64,000 nucleotides of DNA from Allodiplogaster sudhausi (taxonomy: Eukaryota; Nematoda; Chromadorea; Rhabditida; Diplogasteridae): NCBI GenBank assembly GCA_945643635.1, contig CALZFC010000033.1, forward strand, positions 4,152,001-4,216,000, read 5' to 3'. The position numbers and the translations under genes were made by a program. The notes beneath the pieces were generated by a model. That model saw only the letters and a list, made by a program, of their open reading frames with translations. It did not search any database and was not told the DNA's origin. Shown here one piece after another: positions 1 through 12,500 of this stretch; positions within the stretch are counted from its first letter, which is position 1; each line of letters starts with the position of its first letter.

Positions 1-14
1 AAATTACTTATACA

Positions 15-1720
15 GGACTGTTTCTGCTACATCGCATTCACGTTTACCAACAAGCTCTCAATCTTCCTCCACTCAACACTTTCTTTTCCTCTTTGGAGCC
101 GTCGTGGTTTACGACTGACTGCCTTGAATGCGTAAGGAGTGATTTCATAAGATGATGGCACTTTTACCAAATTATAAAAACAAATTACAGCAATTACGCA
201 GGCTGTGCATTAAAAGCAACAAACATTTCACATTAAAAGCAACAAACAAAAAAAATCTCCCCGTCTGCCAAGAAGTCACCAACATTCACATTGCGCTGAA
301 TCGAATGACGGTCACCTTCTTCATCATTCGACATAAAACTGTTGGTATCTCCTGAGCTGTCCGGTGGCTAAAAGCAAAGAAATAACACATTTTCTGAAGA
401 GAATCAGACGTTCCCCTGTGAGGAAAGCCCTGGGAGTCCCCCCCCCCCCCAGAAAGCGATACTTTACTACGGCGGCAAAAGTTTCACATTAAAAGCAACA
501 AACATAGTTATTTACCCTAACAAATAAAAAAATATCGTAATAAGGCTACTTATTGCAACAGATATTCTTATGAATTTATTATGATATTGGTCTGATTGGA
601 ATGGATATACATATAACTTATTTCGACCTCGGTGAACATGTCTGTGAAGATCGTTTCAAAAATATCGAACCCAATAATGTTGAGCAGGAATTTATCGTTA
701 AGATTTGGCAGTACTACCTGCCTGTTGCTCCGATAATTATTCTTCTGTTGTCTTTAACGCCAACTTGGTTCTTCTTCGACACGGCCGCTTTCTTCGAACC
801 GTTCACTTTCAGCGAGAGTAATCTCACGGTCTTCATTCTACTTATGGACACGGACAAGCGACCATGGGTTTGTGTTTCGTCAGATAGATAAAAAGAATTC
901 TAAATTACAGTATGCTTTTGCACTTCGGTGTACTTTCAACTAGAAAGACAAAAATATTTCTCCTTTATCGGCTTGAATAAAGTTTTCTAACTGTACATAG
1001 ATCGAGCCGACCACGTTAATTGCTATGAACAATTTAATATAATTAAATGTTTGCTTGCCGATTAACGTCGATGCCGTGACGATGTGGACCATGTTCATTC
1101 CGCCGCTCATCGCACTCTTCCTCTATGGCGTGGCTGCCATCAAACTAGCGACACTGACTTCGGCTGGGTTCGATATTTTCGAATAGGTGGCACAAATGTT
1201 CTCTGACCAACTCTTTAGCCGACGAACTTCAAGACATGAGAAGAAGCTTCTTCAACTTGGCTTCGCGCTTGTGCTCGTAAACGTTGCTCCAATTGCCTTT
1301 CAGGTGTGCTTCTACAAATCTGTAAAAAAGGCCTATGAAAAAAATACTCCGAAAACAAAGGGGCGAATGGACCTAGTTAGCGTATTTTTTTTGGCGAATT
1401 TTGTAAACGATAATATGAATGTGTTTCAGTACGTGTACATTTGGAATGAACTCCATTAAATAAATACTGTAATTAGATTTAGCTGACATATTTGATCGTT
1501 CCGAATACATTGGCGTTAGACGCCTTCATGGCGATGCTTCCCCTCGTCTGTGATATCAAGTGCCTTGCTCCCGTCGTCATCGTTCTCGTCATGAACAAGA
1601 CCGTCCGCGACAAGGTCGCATCTCTTCAATATTTACATGATGTTAAGCTGAATTTGATTGATTTTATGAATAAACAAAGAAATGGAAACAAACAACATGT
1701 ATGCATATGTATATGAATAA
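15..1720 (+). pseudogene. Srg-like serpentine chemoreceptor, pseudogene copy A (TM2-TM7)
   Basis: Six exon remnants of a nematode serpentine receptor can be followed on the plus strand: TM2 at 15-132, TM3 about 201-345, TM4 about 690-871, TM5 about 1064-1185, TM6 about 1186-1345 and TM7 about 1482-1618. The TM3 exon keeps NIHIALNRMT, which resembles the N-R-M-T block after TM3 in the Srg family. The TM6 exon keeps RHEKKLLQLG and the TM7 exon DIKCLAPVV, both typical positions of that family. Against copy B on the other strand, this copy has a 1-bp deletion in the TM2 exon, about 48 bp of foreign sequence inside the TM3 exon, and a TAG after FDIFE between TM5 and TM6. TM1 would lie left of the window. 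Intact members of this family are G-protein-coupled sensory receptors in the plasma membrane; this copy cannot make one. Family assignment is by motif only. Confidence 0.7.
207..505 (+). repeat. Short repeat inserted in receptor exon, three copies
   Basis: The 18-mer CATTAAAAGCAACAAACA occurs at about 207 and 231, both inside the former TM3 exon, and again at about 487. The last two copies are preceded by TTTCA. The exon insertion (about 209-258) consists almost entirely of the first two copies plus an A-run. This identifies the break in the TM3 exon as an insertion of repeat sequence rather than divergence. Confidence 0.6.
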
Positions 1721-2269
1721 ATTAAACAAGTTGCAGCTTTGGTTAGGCCGTTCGTTCTTCTTTTCTATACTCATCTGCATATTTCAATGTCCAACCTTCA
1801 CGGTCAATCTTTTTCTTTAAAAAGTTGAGCTCAACTTTCCCTCGTTTTCTTAGTCGATTAATTGCACGGAAGTTCAGTTTTTTGGCATTGCTAAAAGAAC
1901 GAGTGGGAAAAGCACAAGGAAGTCGGCCCAGTGAGAGTAAAGAGTGCACGAAGGGAAAGAAAAATTTGCTTGGTCCTAAGGAATAAAGCGTGCACAAGAA
2001 TAGTAATCGGAGCGATTCGCACAAGGAAGTCGAATATCTACGTATACATAAGTCTAGTGTGTAATCATGCAATTTGTGACGACTTCTTGACAGTACAGCC
2101 TGACTTAGCTGGGAATTCTGAATTATTCATCATGAATATATGTTGATTTAATATCTCTCTGCAAGACACCCAGCATGTTATGCTTTGGCATCACAACGAA
2201 GGGGTCCCCAAATTGCGTTAGTTGCTCGCTGCGCTCGCACTGAAACCAATATCTATTACCAATTAATTA

Positions 2270-2510
2270 TAAGTGACTTTCATCCGCAGCACTGCACAAA
2301 TCCAGCCAGGAAAAAGCGATAAAAAGGCGACTGGAAGTGAGAGCGATTTCGGGGAAGAAGAATGACGATTACGGTGAGGAGGTAGATCAGGAAAAGTGGC
2401 GTTCCAATCAAGGCGCAGATCACGAGAGAAATAGGTACATCCCAACCCATCATCTTGCTTCAATGTAAACTGGCTGAATTTGTAAATCGTAGGCGTCAAG
2501 GAGCACATAC
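2270..2510 (-). pseudogene. Orphan Srg-like TM1 exon fragment
   Basis: The minus strand encodes the first transmembrane exon of the same receptor type: DLRLDWNA followed by the TM1 coding sequence. An extra base in the stretch GCCACTTTTCC, compared with GCCATTTTCC in the copy at 6.6 kb, shifts the frame in the middle of TM1. Otherwise the exon reads on in the shifted frame into ILLPRNRSHFQSPFYR. No other receptor exon lies next to it in the right order, so it is an isolated broken exon. The stretch 2270-3500 resembles 6440-8060 in direct orientation, so the fragment probably arrived with a separate segmental copy. Confidence 0.6.
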
Positions 2511-2725
2511 TATATCATAGCATTGTAAAACATTTATATATGTCTGATTCTAAGTTATGCACGTTCGTGGACGCAGAGAAATAGGTACATCCCAACCCAT
2601 CATCTTGCTTCAATGTAAACTGGCTGAATTTGTAAATCGTAGGCGTCAAGGAGCACATACTATATCATAGCATTGTAAAACATTTATATATGTCTGATTC
2701 TAAGTTATGCACGTTCGTGGACGCA
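2426..2725. repeat. 150-bp perfect tandem duplication
   Basis: Positions 2426-2575 and 2576-2725 appear identical, each beginning GAGAAATAGGTACATCCC and ending at GTTCGTGGACGCA. The unit overlaps the 5' part of the TM1 fragment. Absence of visible differences means either a very recent duplication or an assembly artefact. A diverged relative of the unit's 3' end lies near 7510-7560. Confidence 0.85.
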
Positions 2726-2749
2726 GAGATCTTGGAGAACTCAAAATGC

Positions 2750-3285
2750 ACTTATCAACCACAATTTACGCGGGGGTGGAGCCATAAGCATTTAGATGTT
2801 TTATTTCATAAGCTTAGGTGTGTTTTAATTTTTCTCTACTATTTATTCTGCACTCCTGAAAAGTTTCAGAATATGTTAACAAGGCGCAAAGCTCTTGAAG
2901 AACTCAAAATGAACTTATCAACGAAAATTTGCTACATGAGGGTGAGAACAGGAACAGCAAGTGGGAATAAGCTTAGGCTTCCTGCCAAATTCGTCAGTGC
3001 TGAATTCTTAGAATTGCCAGCTTTACTCTCTATTGACCACATGAGAATGATAAGAGCAAATAAACAGCTCTCTTATCGAAGAGGTTGCCGTTGGTTGGCA
3101 ATTAGCACCATATCTTAAAGAAAGGTTATCACCGGAAAAAAAACAAGAAAAGTTTAGTTTGCACCATCCTTTCGTACTCACATTATCGCGAGCCATTTTC
3201 AAGCTCTGCCTAATGAGAGTGTCTCTTCCTTAAATCTGTTGAGGAAACAGATTGCACTTTTTGTGTGATATGTAAAGAGCATAAA
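2750..3285. other. Intergenic, no supportable gene
   Basis: The stretch holds a 142-codon open frame (2690-3118, plus) without recognisable motifs. It starts inside the tandem duplication and resembles the non-coding 7500-7640 segment at the DNA level. I see no gene here. Confidence 0.4.
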
Positions 3286-3500
3286 ACGCCTGGATATGTT
3301 AATGAACTGTGGCAGCTTGATGATTGGAGGATGAACTGTAAAGAGGGAGGGAAGCGAGTGGCAGGGCCAAGAGGGATGACAGAAGCGGAATCGGGGAATG
3401 AGCCACGGGCAGTTTGAGGGCCAGCGAGGGAAGAACGAGAAGACCGCGAGGAGCAGCGACGCCAGAAAACGCCACGCCATGTCAATCTGACTGGGATTCT
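3286..3500 (+). repeat. Dispersed repeat DR1, copy 1
   Basis: This copy starts near GGATATGTTAATGAACTG, runs through a T/G-rich stretch with TGATGATTGGAGGATG, and ends at CATGTCAATCTGA. The same order of blocks occurs at about 7920-8070, 16680-17010, 25760-26050 (inverted) and 34895-35140. On the minus strand this copy opens with a short hydrophobic reading frame beginning MAWRFLASLLLAVFSFF, which looks like a signal peptide. The frame is not kept cleanly in the other copies, so coding status is doubtful. Confidence 0.6.
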
Positions 3501-3829
3501 TAATAATATTCAATGTATGCTAAAAGAAGTCTTTCTTTTTGTGATTAAAAAATCAAGGACGGAAAGAGAAGATGAGGGAATACCGATACTAATGGTCTTT
3601 TCTCGCCTTTGGCTGCGTTTCATGCATTACACTAGATTTCACAGGTATACTCGAGAGATGAGGAATATTTCAGCTACTTTCAAATTCAAGAAGTTTTGAT
3701 AACAAGAGAATAAGTGTGCAGGATATCGTGATCAACGCATGCCTAGCCGCTTGCAATCTTCGATTCCTTCAACCCATTCAAACCGTCTGTGGTTCACGAC
3801 AGAATTGAATTTGTTATGACGAATCAATT

Positions 3830-6311
3830 GATATAATTTAAATGATATCATCTAATAGATGATTCAATGTCCACAAATTGCATGCTTGCGCACTAAACTT
3901 ATGTATACATACATAGATATTCGACTTCCTCTTGCGAATGGCTCCGATTTCTATTCTTGTGCACGCTTTACTCCTTAGGACCCAACAAACTTTTCTTTCC
4001 CTTCGTGCACTCTTTACTCTCACTGGGCCGACTTCCTTGTGCTTTTCCCACTCGATCTTTTAACAACGCCTAAAAGCTGAATTTCCGTGCAATTAATCGA
4101 GAAAGAACAGTGCGAAAGTTGAGCTCAACTTTTTGAAGAAAAAGATTGATAGTGAGGTTAGAAATTGAAATGAGCAGATTAGTATAGAGAAGAAGAACGA
4201 ACGGCCAAACTTGCTCCAAAAAGATCCCATCTTTAAAAATCACTCAGCCAAAAAGAGGTTCAAACCGTTGGAATTCTTATATAAATGTACAAAGCGCGAG
4301 AGGGAAAAGGAAGCAATAAATCATTGCTCGATTGGTCACTTGTCATTGCACGGAAAGTAACTGACAGTCGGAGACGAAATGAAACTTATCTACTTTTAAA
4401 AGTACTTTCCAATATGCTGATGGAAATAACGATTCTCTCTTGAGAAGTAATGGGACCGCTCTGAGTCGTAACTGTGAGTAACTGTTAGTTTGCACAAGCT
4501 TATCCCCCAGACAAATCCGTCTGCTCTTCCATGCATGCAACTTATACTCAATACGTAAATGAAAGTACTTGCATAATAAAAGTTTTATTCGATTAGTTTT
4601 TTAATTAATGCCATTCTCGGAAAAAAGTTGCATAACCCAAAAATCTGTATCTGTAGCATTTATGCACGTAATGTATAATCTGTGTGAAGTAACAAAAAGA
4701 GCGGCTAGAAGATACATTGCTTTAGTCCTAAAAGTTGGTGGAACAAATGATGTAATCAAAATAAGTGAATTCAACAGAAACAAGGTTCCTCTCATTTGTA
4801 TGGGCTCCTCTTGGACGATGCTTGAGAAACGATAGAAATGTTTCGGGTCGTCAGAGTTACTTCGCCATGACCAGATGGAACCATCCTCTTGCAGAGTCTC
4901 ATCTCCGTGAAAACCTGCAACTTGTTTTATTTATTGACTTCTTTATTTATTTATTAATATTATTACTTTGCTTGTTTCTTCATTCATTCTCTGTCAGTAA
5001 TTTACTGTCGTGCTCAGCAGAACTCTTTTGTGTTTAAATATAGTCTTTTTTGTGTATCTAAATAAAATTTTCTGTATATACATAAATATAAATTGATGGC
5101 TGGCTACCTTGTCGCGGACGGCCTTGTTCATGACGAGAATGATGACGACGGGAGCGAGGCACTTGATGTCGCAGACGAGTGGCAGCATCTCCACGAACAT
5201 GAAGGCGTCGAACTCGAATGTGTACGGAACGATCAAATATGTCAGCTAAATTAAATGCAGTATTTAGTTACTTTACAAAATTGGCGAAAAATGCACTACT
5301 ATAAATAGCCCTATTCGCTTTTGGGGAACAGACTTGGAAAGCAATCGGAGCACCGTTAACGAGAAGTAACGCGAAGCCAAGTTGAAGAAGCTTCTTCTCA
5401 TGTCTTGACGTTTGTCCGCTAAAGAGTCGGTCAGAACATTTCTACCAAAAACTCGAAAATATCGAACCCGGCTGAAGTCTGCGTTGCCAGTTTCATGGCA
5501 TAAAGGGCGAGTGCGATGAGGGGCGGAATGAACATGGACCACATCGTCACGGCAGCGTTGTCGATCTGCCAAAATTCAATCTTGAATTCGCGCCATTTTG
5601 CCTGCCACAAGTCGAGAGAGCGTGTGATTTAGAGAAACACGATTACAATGGTCAGGAAAAAATTTAAGCATATTACTGTTGAGTTTTACATCTGCATTTT
5701 TTAGAATAAGTCTGACCCATGGCCGCTTGTCCGTGTCCATATTTAGAAGGAAAACAGTATGATTACTCTCGCTGTAAGTGAACGGTTCGAAGAAAGCGGC
5801 CGTGTCGAAGAGGAACCAGGTTGGTGAGAATGACAGCAGGAGAATAATTATTGGTGCAATAGGAAGGTAGTACTGCCAAATCTTAATGACACATAATGAT
5901 TCTGAAGATAAGGAGAAATATTAGGAGAAATGACTCAAAGATCCTAGTTTAATTCATAGTATATTAAGCGTACATGATCTCTTAGAGTAAATATACTTCG
6001 TATAAATAAACATAAAGTACAACTACCAAAGTAGATACAGTTTTGTGCTGAACGATGAAGAAGGCGACAGTCATTCGATTCAACGCAATGTGAATGTTGG
6101 TGATTTCTTGGCAGACCGGCAGATAGTAGCACAGCCTGCGTGCCAAAGTCTTTTTTTTTTGTAATTTAAATTAATTGGTAACAGTGCCATCCTCTTACGC
6201 ATTTAAGGCAGTCGAATACCACGACGGCTCCAAAGAGTGAAAGAAGGTGTTGAGTGGAGGGAAGATTGCTAGCTTGTAGGAAAACGTGAATATGAGGTAG
6301 CAGAAGCGGTC
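3830..6311 (-). repeat. Right arm of the receptor inverted duplication
   Basis: This is the reverse-complement partner of about 15-2140. It contains the minus-strand receptor copy (TM2-TM7) and the region downstream of it at about 3870-4200. The stretch about 4210-4985 has no counterpart in the left arm and contains no supportable gene; two open frames of 64-75 codons there lack any motif. Confidence 0.65.
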
Positions 6312-6645
6312 CTGTAAAAGTAGTTTATATTCTTCTTTTAGACCATCATCCCCATTATAGGATTATTTCTATTTCATTTTTTGCTTTTTCCAATATAGAT
6401 TTTCTCTAACTAAAAGAATAGAAAGTTTGTTTTGCTTTTATCAGGAAGCACTGCGCCACCAACCAGGAAACCGCCAAATGCGAAAAGGCGATAAAAAGGT
6501 GACTGGAAGTGAGGGAAGAATCAGGGAAGAAGAATGACGATTACGGTGAGGAGGTAGATCAGGAAAATGGCGTTCCAATTAAGGCGCAGATCACGAGCGA
6601 TATTGGCACATCCCAGAGTATCATATTGCTTCAATATATAGTTAA
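4985..6645 (-). pseudogene. Srg-like serpentine chemoreceptor, pseudogene copy B (TM1-TM7)
   Basis: All seven transmembrane exons are present in order on the minus strand: TM1 about 6435-6640, TM2 6199-6311, TM3 6039-6135, TM4 about 5717-5890, TM5 about 5455-5571, TM6 about 5270-5425 and TM7 about 5107-5240. Motifs are as in copy A: NIHIALNRMT after TM3, IKIWQYYLP at the TM4 start, RHEKKLLQLG before TM6 and DIKCLAPVVI in TM7. The TM1 exon carries an in-frame TGA where the orphan copy at 2.4 kb has CGA. A 2-bp deletion in TTCTGACC (TTCTCTGACC in copy A) breaks the frame between TM5 and TM6. The family is nematode chemosensory GPCRs, and this copy looks dead. Because the lesions in copies A and B differ, they were inactivated at least partly after duplication. 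Confidence 0.7.
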
Positions 6646-6649
6646 ATTC

Positions 6650-8380
6650 ATTAGTTAATTGTAGGCGTCAAGAATCACAAACAGATCTTGTATATCATAG
6701 CATTCAGAGGCTCATTGTAAAACATGAGTATAGTATGTTGGTCAGAATGTAAGCACCGCACAATATGAAGTTAGTTTCGACAGATTTCTTTCCCATCGGA
6801 CTCTTCAGAGATTCCACGGACTGCGCAAAGTCCACATGCAAGCAACCATACTTTTCTAGGATATCTCGCATCTGTGTGGAAAAAGCGTTGTCTAGAAGTT
6901 CACGATTTAATATAGTCGCTAATGGTAAGAGTGCGCAATTTGTTTGCAAGTATATCTCCCCCCAAAAAGCGACACTTTACTACGGTGGCTTCCTGTGATT
7001 GCCAGAAATCCCCTGGTAAAGCGAATGCGGCATCAAAATGCTTTCCGATGTAATTCTTTAGTCACCATGTAGTTTTCCCGCGCAAAATAACCTCAATCAA
7101 ACATTCAGCATGAAAGAAGATAATTTTCTACCTTTAAACTTTCATTCGAGAAAAAAATGTCAATAATAAAGACAACAATGTCATTTGGAATGAGAATAAA
7201 GTAGTTTTTTTAAAATGAATTATTGAGTTCATTGTAGAGGATGATATGCATTAAACATGACTCTTTATATCTGATAATAAGGTTAAAGAGTGTAAAATAC
7301 CAACAACAAAAAAATTGTTAAATGACCGAAAAATAATTTAAAAAAACAACAGCTAAACATTTTTTGGCATCGTATATATATGAACATAAATACATGTATA
7401 TACATGTAGATATAAACACTCGGAAATATTAGATATTTTATATAATAATGCTGTGCGGTTCTGTTGCCTCTATTAATTATTATGTACTCCTACTCCTAGG
7501 AAGTTTCCGAAAACGTTCGTGGGCGCAGAGTTCTTGGAGAGTCCAAAATGCACTTATCAATGACCATTTACGCAACTGTTACCATAACAGCAATTGCAAA
7601 TCAGCTTTGACTTTCGCAGTAATTCGTTCGTGATGAATTCTTAGAGTTGTTAGCTTCGTTCTCAAGTGAGCATGTGAAAATAATAAGTGATGTAATTAAC
7701 TAATTTCAAAAGTTTTGTGTCTGTGAGAGAATGGGGCGAAGAATTGTTCCGAATCTGGAGGGAGACTAAAAATGGACATCTTGTTACAATGAGTGCATTC
7801 ATACGTAAATTTAATTTTCCAATGCGCAGAAGGAAATCGCTATTGCAATAATGCAATTTTCATACAGACTTGTATGTATGTTTGTAAGATTTCATTCTTA
7901 GAATTCTCCGTTTTCAAGACCATAGAACGCTTGGATATGTTTATGGAATGTGACTGCTTGATGATGGATGAACTCCGCCCCTTGTAAGGGAAAGAATCGA
8001 GTGGGGAGGGGCGGGGCCAGAAGAGAGGGCCAGGGAGGAGTGCGAGAAGACCCGGCCTAATCGCTCTGAATACGGATTTTTAATGATAAATACCGGATGT
8101 TGAAATTAGGCTTCTTTTCTGTTATAGTGAATTTTTATTAATAGAATTAAAAATAACTAAATAAATATTTGAATAATAGAAATCAAACAGTTTTCTCTGT
8201 GCTTGAAGAGAAGTGCGGGGGAGAAGAGGCAGAGAGCGCCCATGGAAAGTGGGACAAGAAAAGAAAGAGAAAAGGAGGGACAACCGGCGGCCGCCATTGC
8301 ACGGAAGGGAACTGACAGTCTGAGACGAACTGGTACTTTATCAACTTTAAACTTTCAAATCAGTAAATGCATAATACTTA
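6650..8380. other. Mosaic of duplicated fragments, no gene
   Basis: No gene is supportable. About 6955-6990 resembles 436-475 (around GCGAYACTTTACTACGGYGGC); about 7500-7560 resembles 2705-2765; 7920-8070 is DR1 copy 2; about 8290-8350 resembles 4340-4400 (around CATTGCACGGAA). The rest (about 7030-7440, 8070-8200) is AT-rich without open frames of interest. Confidence 0.5.
7920..8070 (+). repeat. Dispersed repeat DR1, copy 2 (short)
   Basis: It shares with the other DR1 copies the block around GGATATGTTTATGGAATGTG and TGATGATGGATGAACT, followed by a G-rich stretch. It is truncated before the part that carries the TGACGTCA palindrome in copies 3 and 5. Confidence 0.55.
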
Positions 8381-8718
8381 TTGTAATAGGCTTACGTCAA
8401 CGAGAAGAGTCTACGGATCTACTATTGACTAGACTAATTCTAAGTTCGATGTCCTACACCTACACATGAGAAAATTGTACCAACACCGAAATTGTACTTT
8501 TGCAGTTGTACGAATGTGTATTAGTGTTAAATGTCTGTGCGTTGTAACGACGACTCTACGTGAACATAGCATTTTCTAATGAATAGTGTCATTCTACATC
8601 CACTGAAGACTAGCAAATAACATACGACATGCTGGTGTATTTGTATGGTTGGGAATAAGGTTGTACGTGACATGGGGATCAGGGAGATGGGGAAACTAGG
8701 CGGAAGAAGATGGTACCC

Positions 8719-9522
8719 TCAAAGAGCCTCGGCTTGCACGAGCAGCTTCTCGATTTCAGACAGACGGAGTCGACGTGCTTCTTCCAGAGGCGTACGTCCA
8801 TGCGAGTCCTAGAGCGAAGATTTCGGAATACTGTAGCATTGATTGGGGATTATAAGGACAGACCTAGAGATAGGCAGAGAAATGAATGAGAATAAAAGGG
8901 ATGGAGACAGAGAGAGAGAGCAAGAGAATTCCTGAACAAGGGAAGTTGAAAAATGTAAGGGAAGACATTTGAGTTCCCGACCTTCACGTTCGGGTCCACG
9001 GGAATCGATTGCAAGAAGTCAACGACTCCCACATGATTATGAGCGACTGCCTGGATTGGAGAGTATTAATGTACGATAATGAATAATGGTAATTTTAAAA
9101 CCGTAACTGTTTGTAACCCAACATCCTAGAAACGGCGGCTTTTCCAACTGACGACGTGCATCGGCGTGCGGCCGTCGTAGTCGGCTGCGGAGAGGTTGGC
9201 GCCAGCCGCGGCGAAGGCGCGGAGCTTCGCAATGTCGCCATCCGCCGCCGCGCAGCAGAGTTCCATCGCTGAAGAGGAAGAACTGAATCTCTCTCTCTCT
9301 TTCTTTCCCTCCCTCCCTCTCTTCTCACCTCTCTGCCGTGGGTTTCCGCCGAGTACCCCTCCGGCCTCTCTGATTGCCGCGATGCAATCGATGGATGCGG
9401 CGGAGCTCACCGCACACATTAGCGGCGTGTATCCCCAGCTGTCTCTGGCAAGAGATGGAGGAAGTCACTCTCCTCTCTCCCTCTCTCTCTCTCCTTCCCT
9501 CTCCCATTCTCTCTCTCACTCA

Positions 9523-9553
<31 letters not shown>

Positions 9554-12500
9554 CTTACTTTGCATTGACTCTGACGCCCTGCTGGATGAGATAGCAGACG
9601 GCAGCCGCGTGCCCTCCGCTGGCCGCGACATGCAGCGCGGTGCGTCCGTAGCAGTCCGTGAGGGAGAACGCCGCGCCCGACTCCTCAAGATCGATTCACT
9701 TTCATTCTTGCTCCTCTCTAGCAATGATATCTCTTATCTAAATATATCGTCGACTTTTCTGAAAGTGTTGAGAGCACGCGATTAACTTGAAGGGAACTTG
9801 AAAGGGAAAGGGATGATAAGAAGGAGAGAATGAAAGTAAACTGAGAGCGGCAAAGAGAGAAGGAGAGAGAAAAAGAGAGAAGATGAGAGAGAGAGGGAGA
9901 AAGAGATTCACTTTTGCTTCTTCTCTCTAACAATGATATTACTATGTCATTTATGAACGAGTAGTGAGTAATGATAAGAAGGCAAGAATGTAGGAGTCAA
10001 GAGAGAGAAAGAGAAAGAAGAGAAAAAGCGAGAGGGAGAGAGAGAGAAGGTGAGGGAGAAAGAGATAGAAGAGAGAGAAAAAACAGAGAGAAGGAGGGAG
10101 AGGGCGAGAAAGTGAGAGGGAAAGAGATAGAAGAGGGAGAGAGAGGGAGAGAGAAAGAGAAAGAGAAAGAGAGAGAGAGAGAGGGAACAACCTTGAGCTG
10201 TTCAAGCAGCCTGACGTCATTGTTGCTGGCGGCGTGGCACACGAGTGCCGGCATGACTGCCGTCGTGATCGCCACGATCTCCTTCGTCGACCCGAGGTGG
10301 AGGGCGCGCGCGATTTGAGGGACTTAGCATTCATTCTTTTTCTTCTTGTAAATAATAAATCAATCAACACTAATGCTGTTTTCTTTCGATCTACAAGTTA
10401 CTTTTATGATACATATAGTTTATTAAAAAACCGGGAAGAAGAGACTTACTGATACCAAGCTGCTTACTGCAGCCCTTTTCAAGGATTGTCATCTCGCCAC
10501 GAAGATTCGTCTGTAGCATCTGCACAAAGCAATGGGCATCTTTGTTATTCCCAGAATAAGTAAAGCCACTAAATAACCAGCCTCGTCTAAACTACCGTAT
10601 ACCTCTTTCTTCTTCTCGAGATCCCATTCGGTCTTACCGAGCACGTAGCACATCTTGGTCATGGCGCATTCTGCAGTCATGTCCGAGCCAGGGATCACGC
10701 CGATGTCGTAGAGGACCTTGAGAGAGAAGAGTCAAATTACAGGTGTAGGAAACACGAACTTAATCTCTGAATCACATGCTCTCTTGCCCTTTTGTTAAGA
10801 CAAAAAGCGCGAATTTCCTGCGGTTTCAGTTGCCAGCCGAAGAATGGCATAAATATACCCTATCAATTATAACTCATAATAATAAAAAGCATATTTCATG
10901 TTAGTTGTGATTAGTGATCAGTCCAAAGATGTTCCCTTCCGAACCTTGCCAGCTTCGTAGTGCATTGCGACCTGCCCCGTCAGACACTGCGTTATATTGA
11001 CAATGATGACGCCGCGGTCGGTAGCCTTCTGTTTTGCAAATATCGTCAATCTACTTCCTTTATGACAATTCTAATCATTTTGATATCATTCTACAGTAAC
11101 AAAAATGTCCAACTTTGAGTGCCTGAATGATGTCATGTCTCCGTGTCGGGATGTTGCCGGCTCCGAAGGACTGCAGGATGACTCCCTTCGTTTCGGAGTC
11201 GAAGACAGAGCGAACCTAGAGAATTGAAGAAAATAATTTTATAAGTGCATCTATGTATGTATGTACTATTATTTATTAAATTAGTATGTATAAGAATAAT
11301 AATAAAGATACTTTTATTTATAAAAAAGTAATATGATAATGGAACCGAGTTGATGCTCATGGAGGGCACAATGAGGAGCGTGCTGACGTTTCGGCAGTAA
11401 TTCTCGCAGACTGCAAAGGGCGCTCTCGGCTCGCCGCTGCGGAAGATCGACTCCTCATTCACTGGGAATTTAAAATTGTTATATTTTGAATTTCTTTCTA
11501 ATCCAGAATAGTATAGCGTTTTCTGCATATTTCGACATTCGACATGATTTCTTATCGCTTCCATCGAATCTTAATTCTTAAACTTGAATAAGCATTCTAA
11601 ACCTTTAATGTTGATGCTCATATTCGCGAGTGGTTGCATGTTCGGCGAGTCGAAGGCGGCGAAGGCCGTGTTGTTCGTCTTCACCGTGCGGTTGCCGCGG
11701 AAGAGCTCGTTGCTAAAGTAGACGCACACCTGAACTGTCAGTGTTGTTTCGTGGCGCAGTGGGAACAATGGACTGGTAAGATCGAGGTTGCAAGTTCGAC
11801 TTGAGCAAACAGATATACATCATATTGGAAACATTAAAACAGTAGACGTAACTGAGAGAATAGTTATATAAAGATAAAAATTACACATCATGTATGATCA
11901 CATATGTTTGGTTATTGTTTATGCAACAATATAAAAAAGGAGCTAATAACACCTCGGGAATGTCGAGATGGCCAGCGGTGACGAGGGCGCCCACGAGGTT
12001 GTCCGTGCCATCCGAGCGGATCTCGCCAATTGGGATCTTGAGCAGGGGGTCAACTATTCATCTTTTTCCTCTGGCGAACCTGGCTGCCCGTGATGACCAC
12101 GGGTTTGGCGAGGTTCTCGAGCATGAAAGAGAGCGCGGATGCCGTGTAGGCCAGGGTGTCCGTGCCGTGCAGCACCACGAAGCCGTCAAAGTGGTCGTAA
12201 TTCTGATGATGATTCATTCTCTCTCTCTCTCTTTCTTTAATTAAAAAAGTTCTAATCTAATGTTCTAAATTGAATATTTTAAAGGGCTTAAAATGTATAA
12301 AATAGGAAACTATTTATAAGAGAAAACCTTGCGAATATCGTCGGCGATGCGAAGCCATTCATCATAAGACATGTCACTGCTGTCGAGGAGCGGGTCGTAC
12401 TCGACTATCTTCATCAAAGTACTACGTATTATTGCTCATCTCTTTCTATCAATTTCCAAAGTTTGAACAAAACTTTTTATGAAATAAAACATTTAATTCA

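Larger units (their letters stand above)
15..2140 (+). repeat. Left arm of the receptor inverted duplication
   Basis: This segment matches the reverse complement of about 3830-6311 along its length. The receptor exons match, and so does the region downstream of TM7: about 1900-2060 pairs with 3870-4030, including a run around GCACGAAGGGAAAG on one strand and its complement on the other. The duplicated genes are therefore tail to tail, with a spacer of about 1.7 kb. Many indels separate the arms, so the event is old compared with the asparaginase palindrome. Confidence 0.7.

Noticed and set aside
1743..2072. 109-codon minus-strand open frame downstream of receptor copy A
   Set aside because: The mirror sequence at 3870-4200 does not keep the frame; it lies in the 3' flank of the receptor copies.
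11741..11808. Functional tRNA-Thr gene
   Set aside because: Anticodon, acceptor and T stems are mispaired in both copies; only the A and B boxes and the loop look right.
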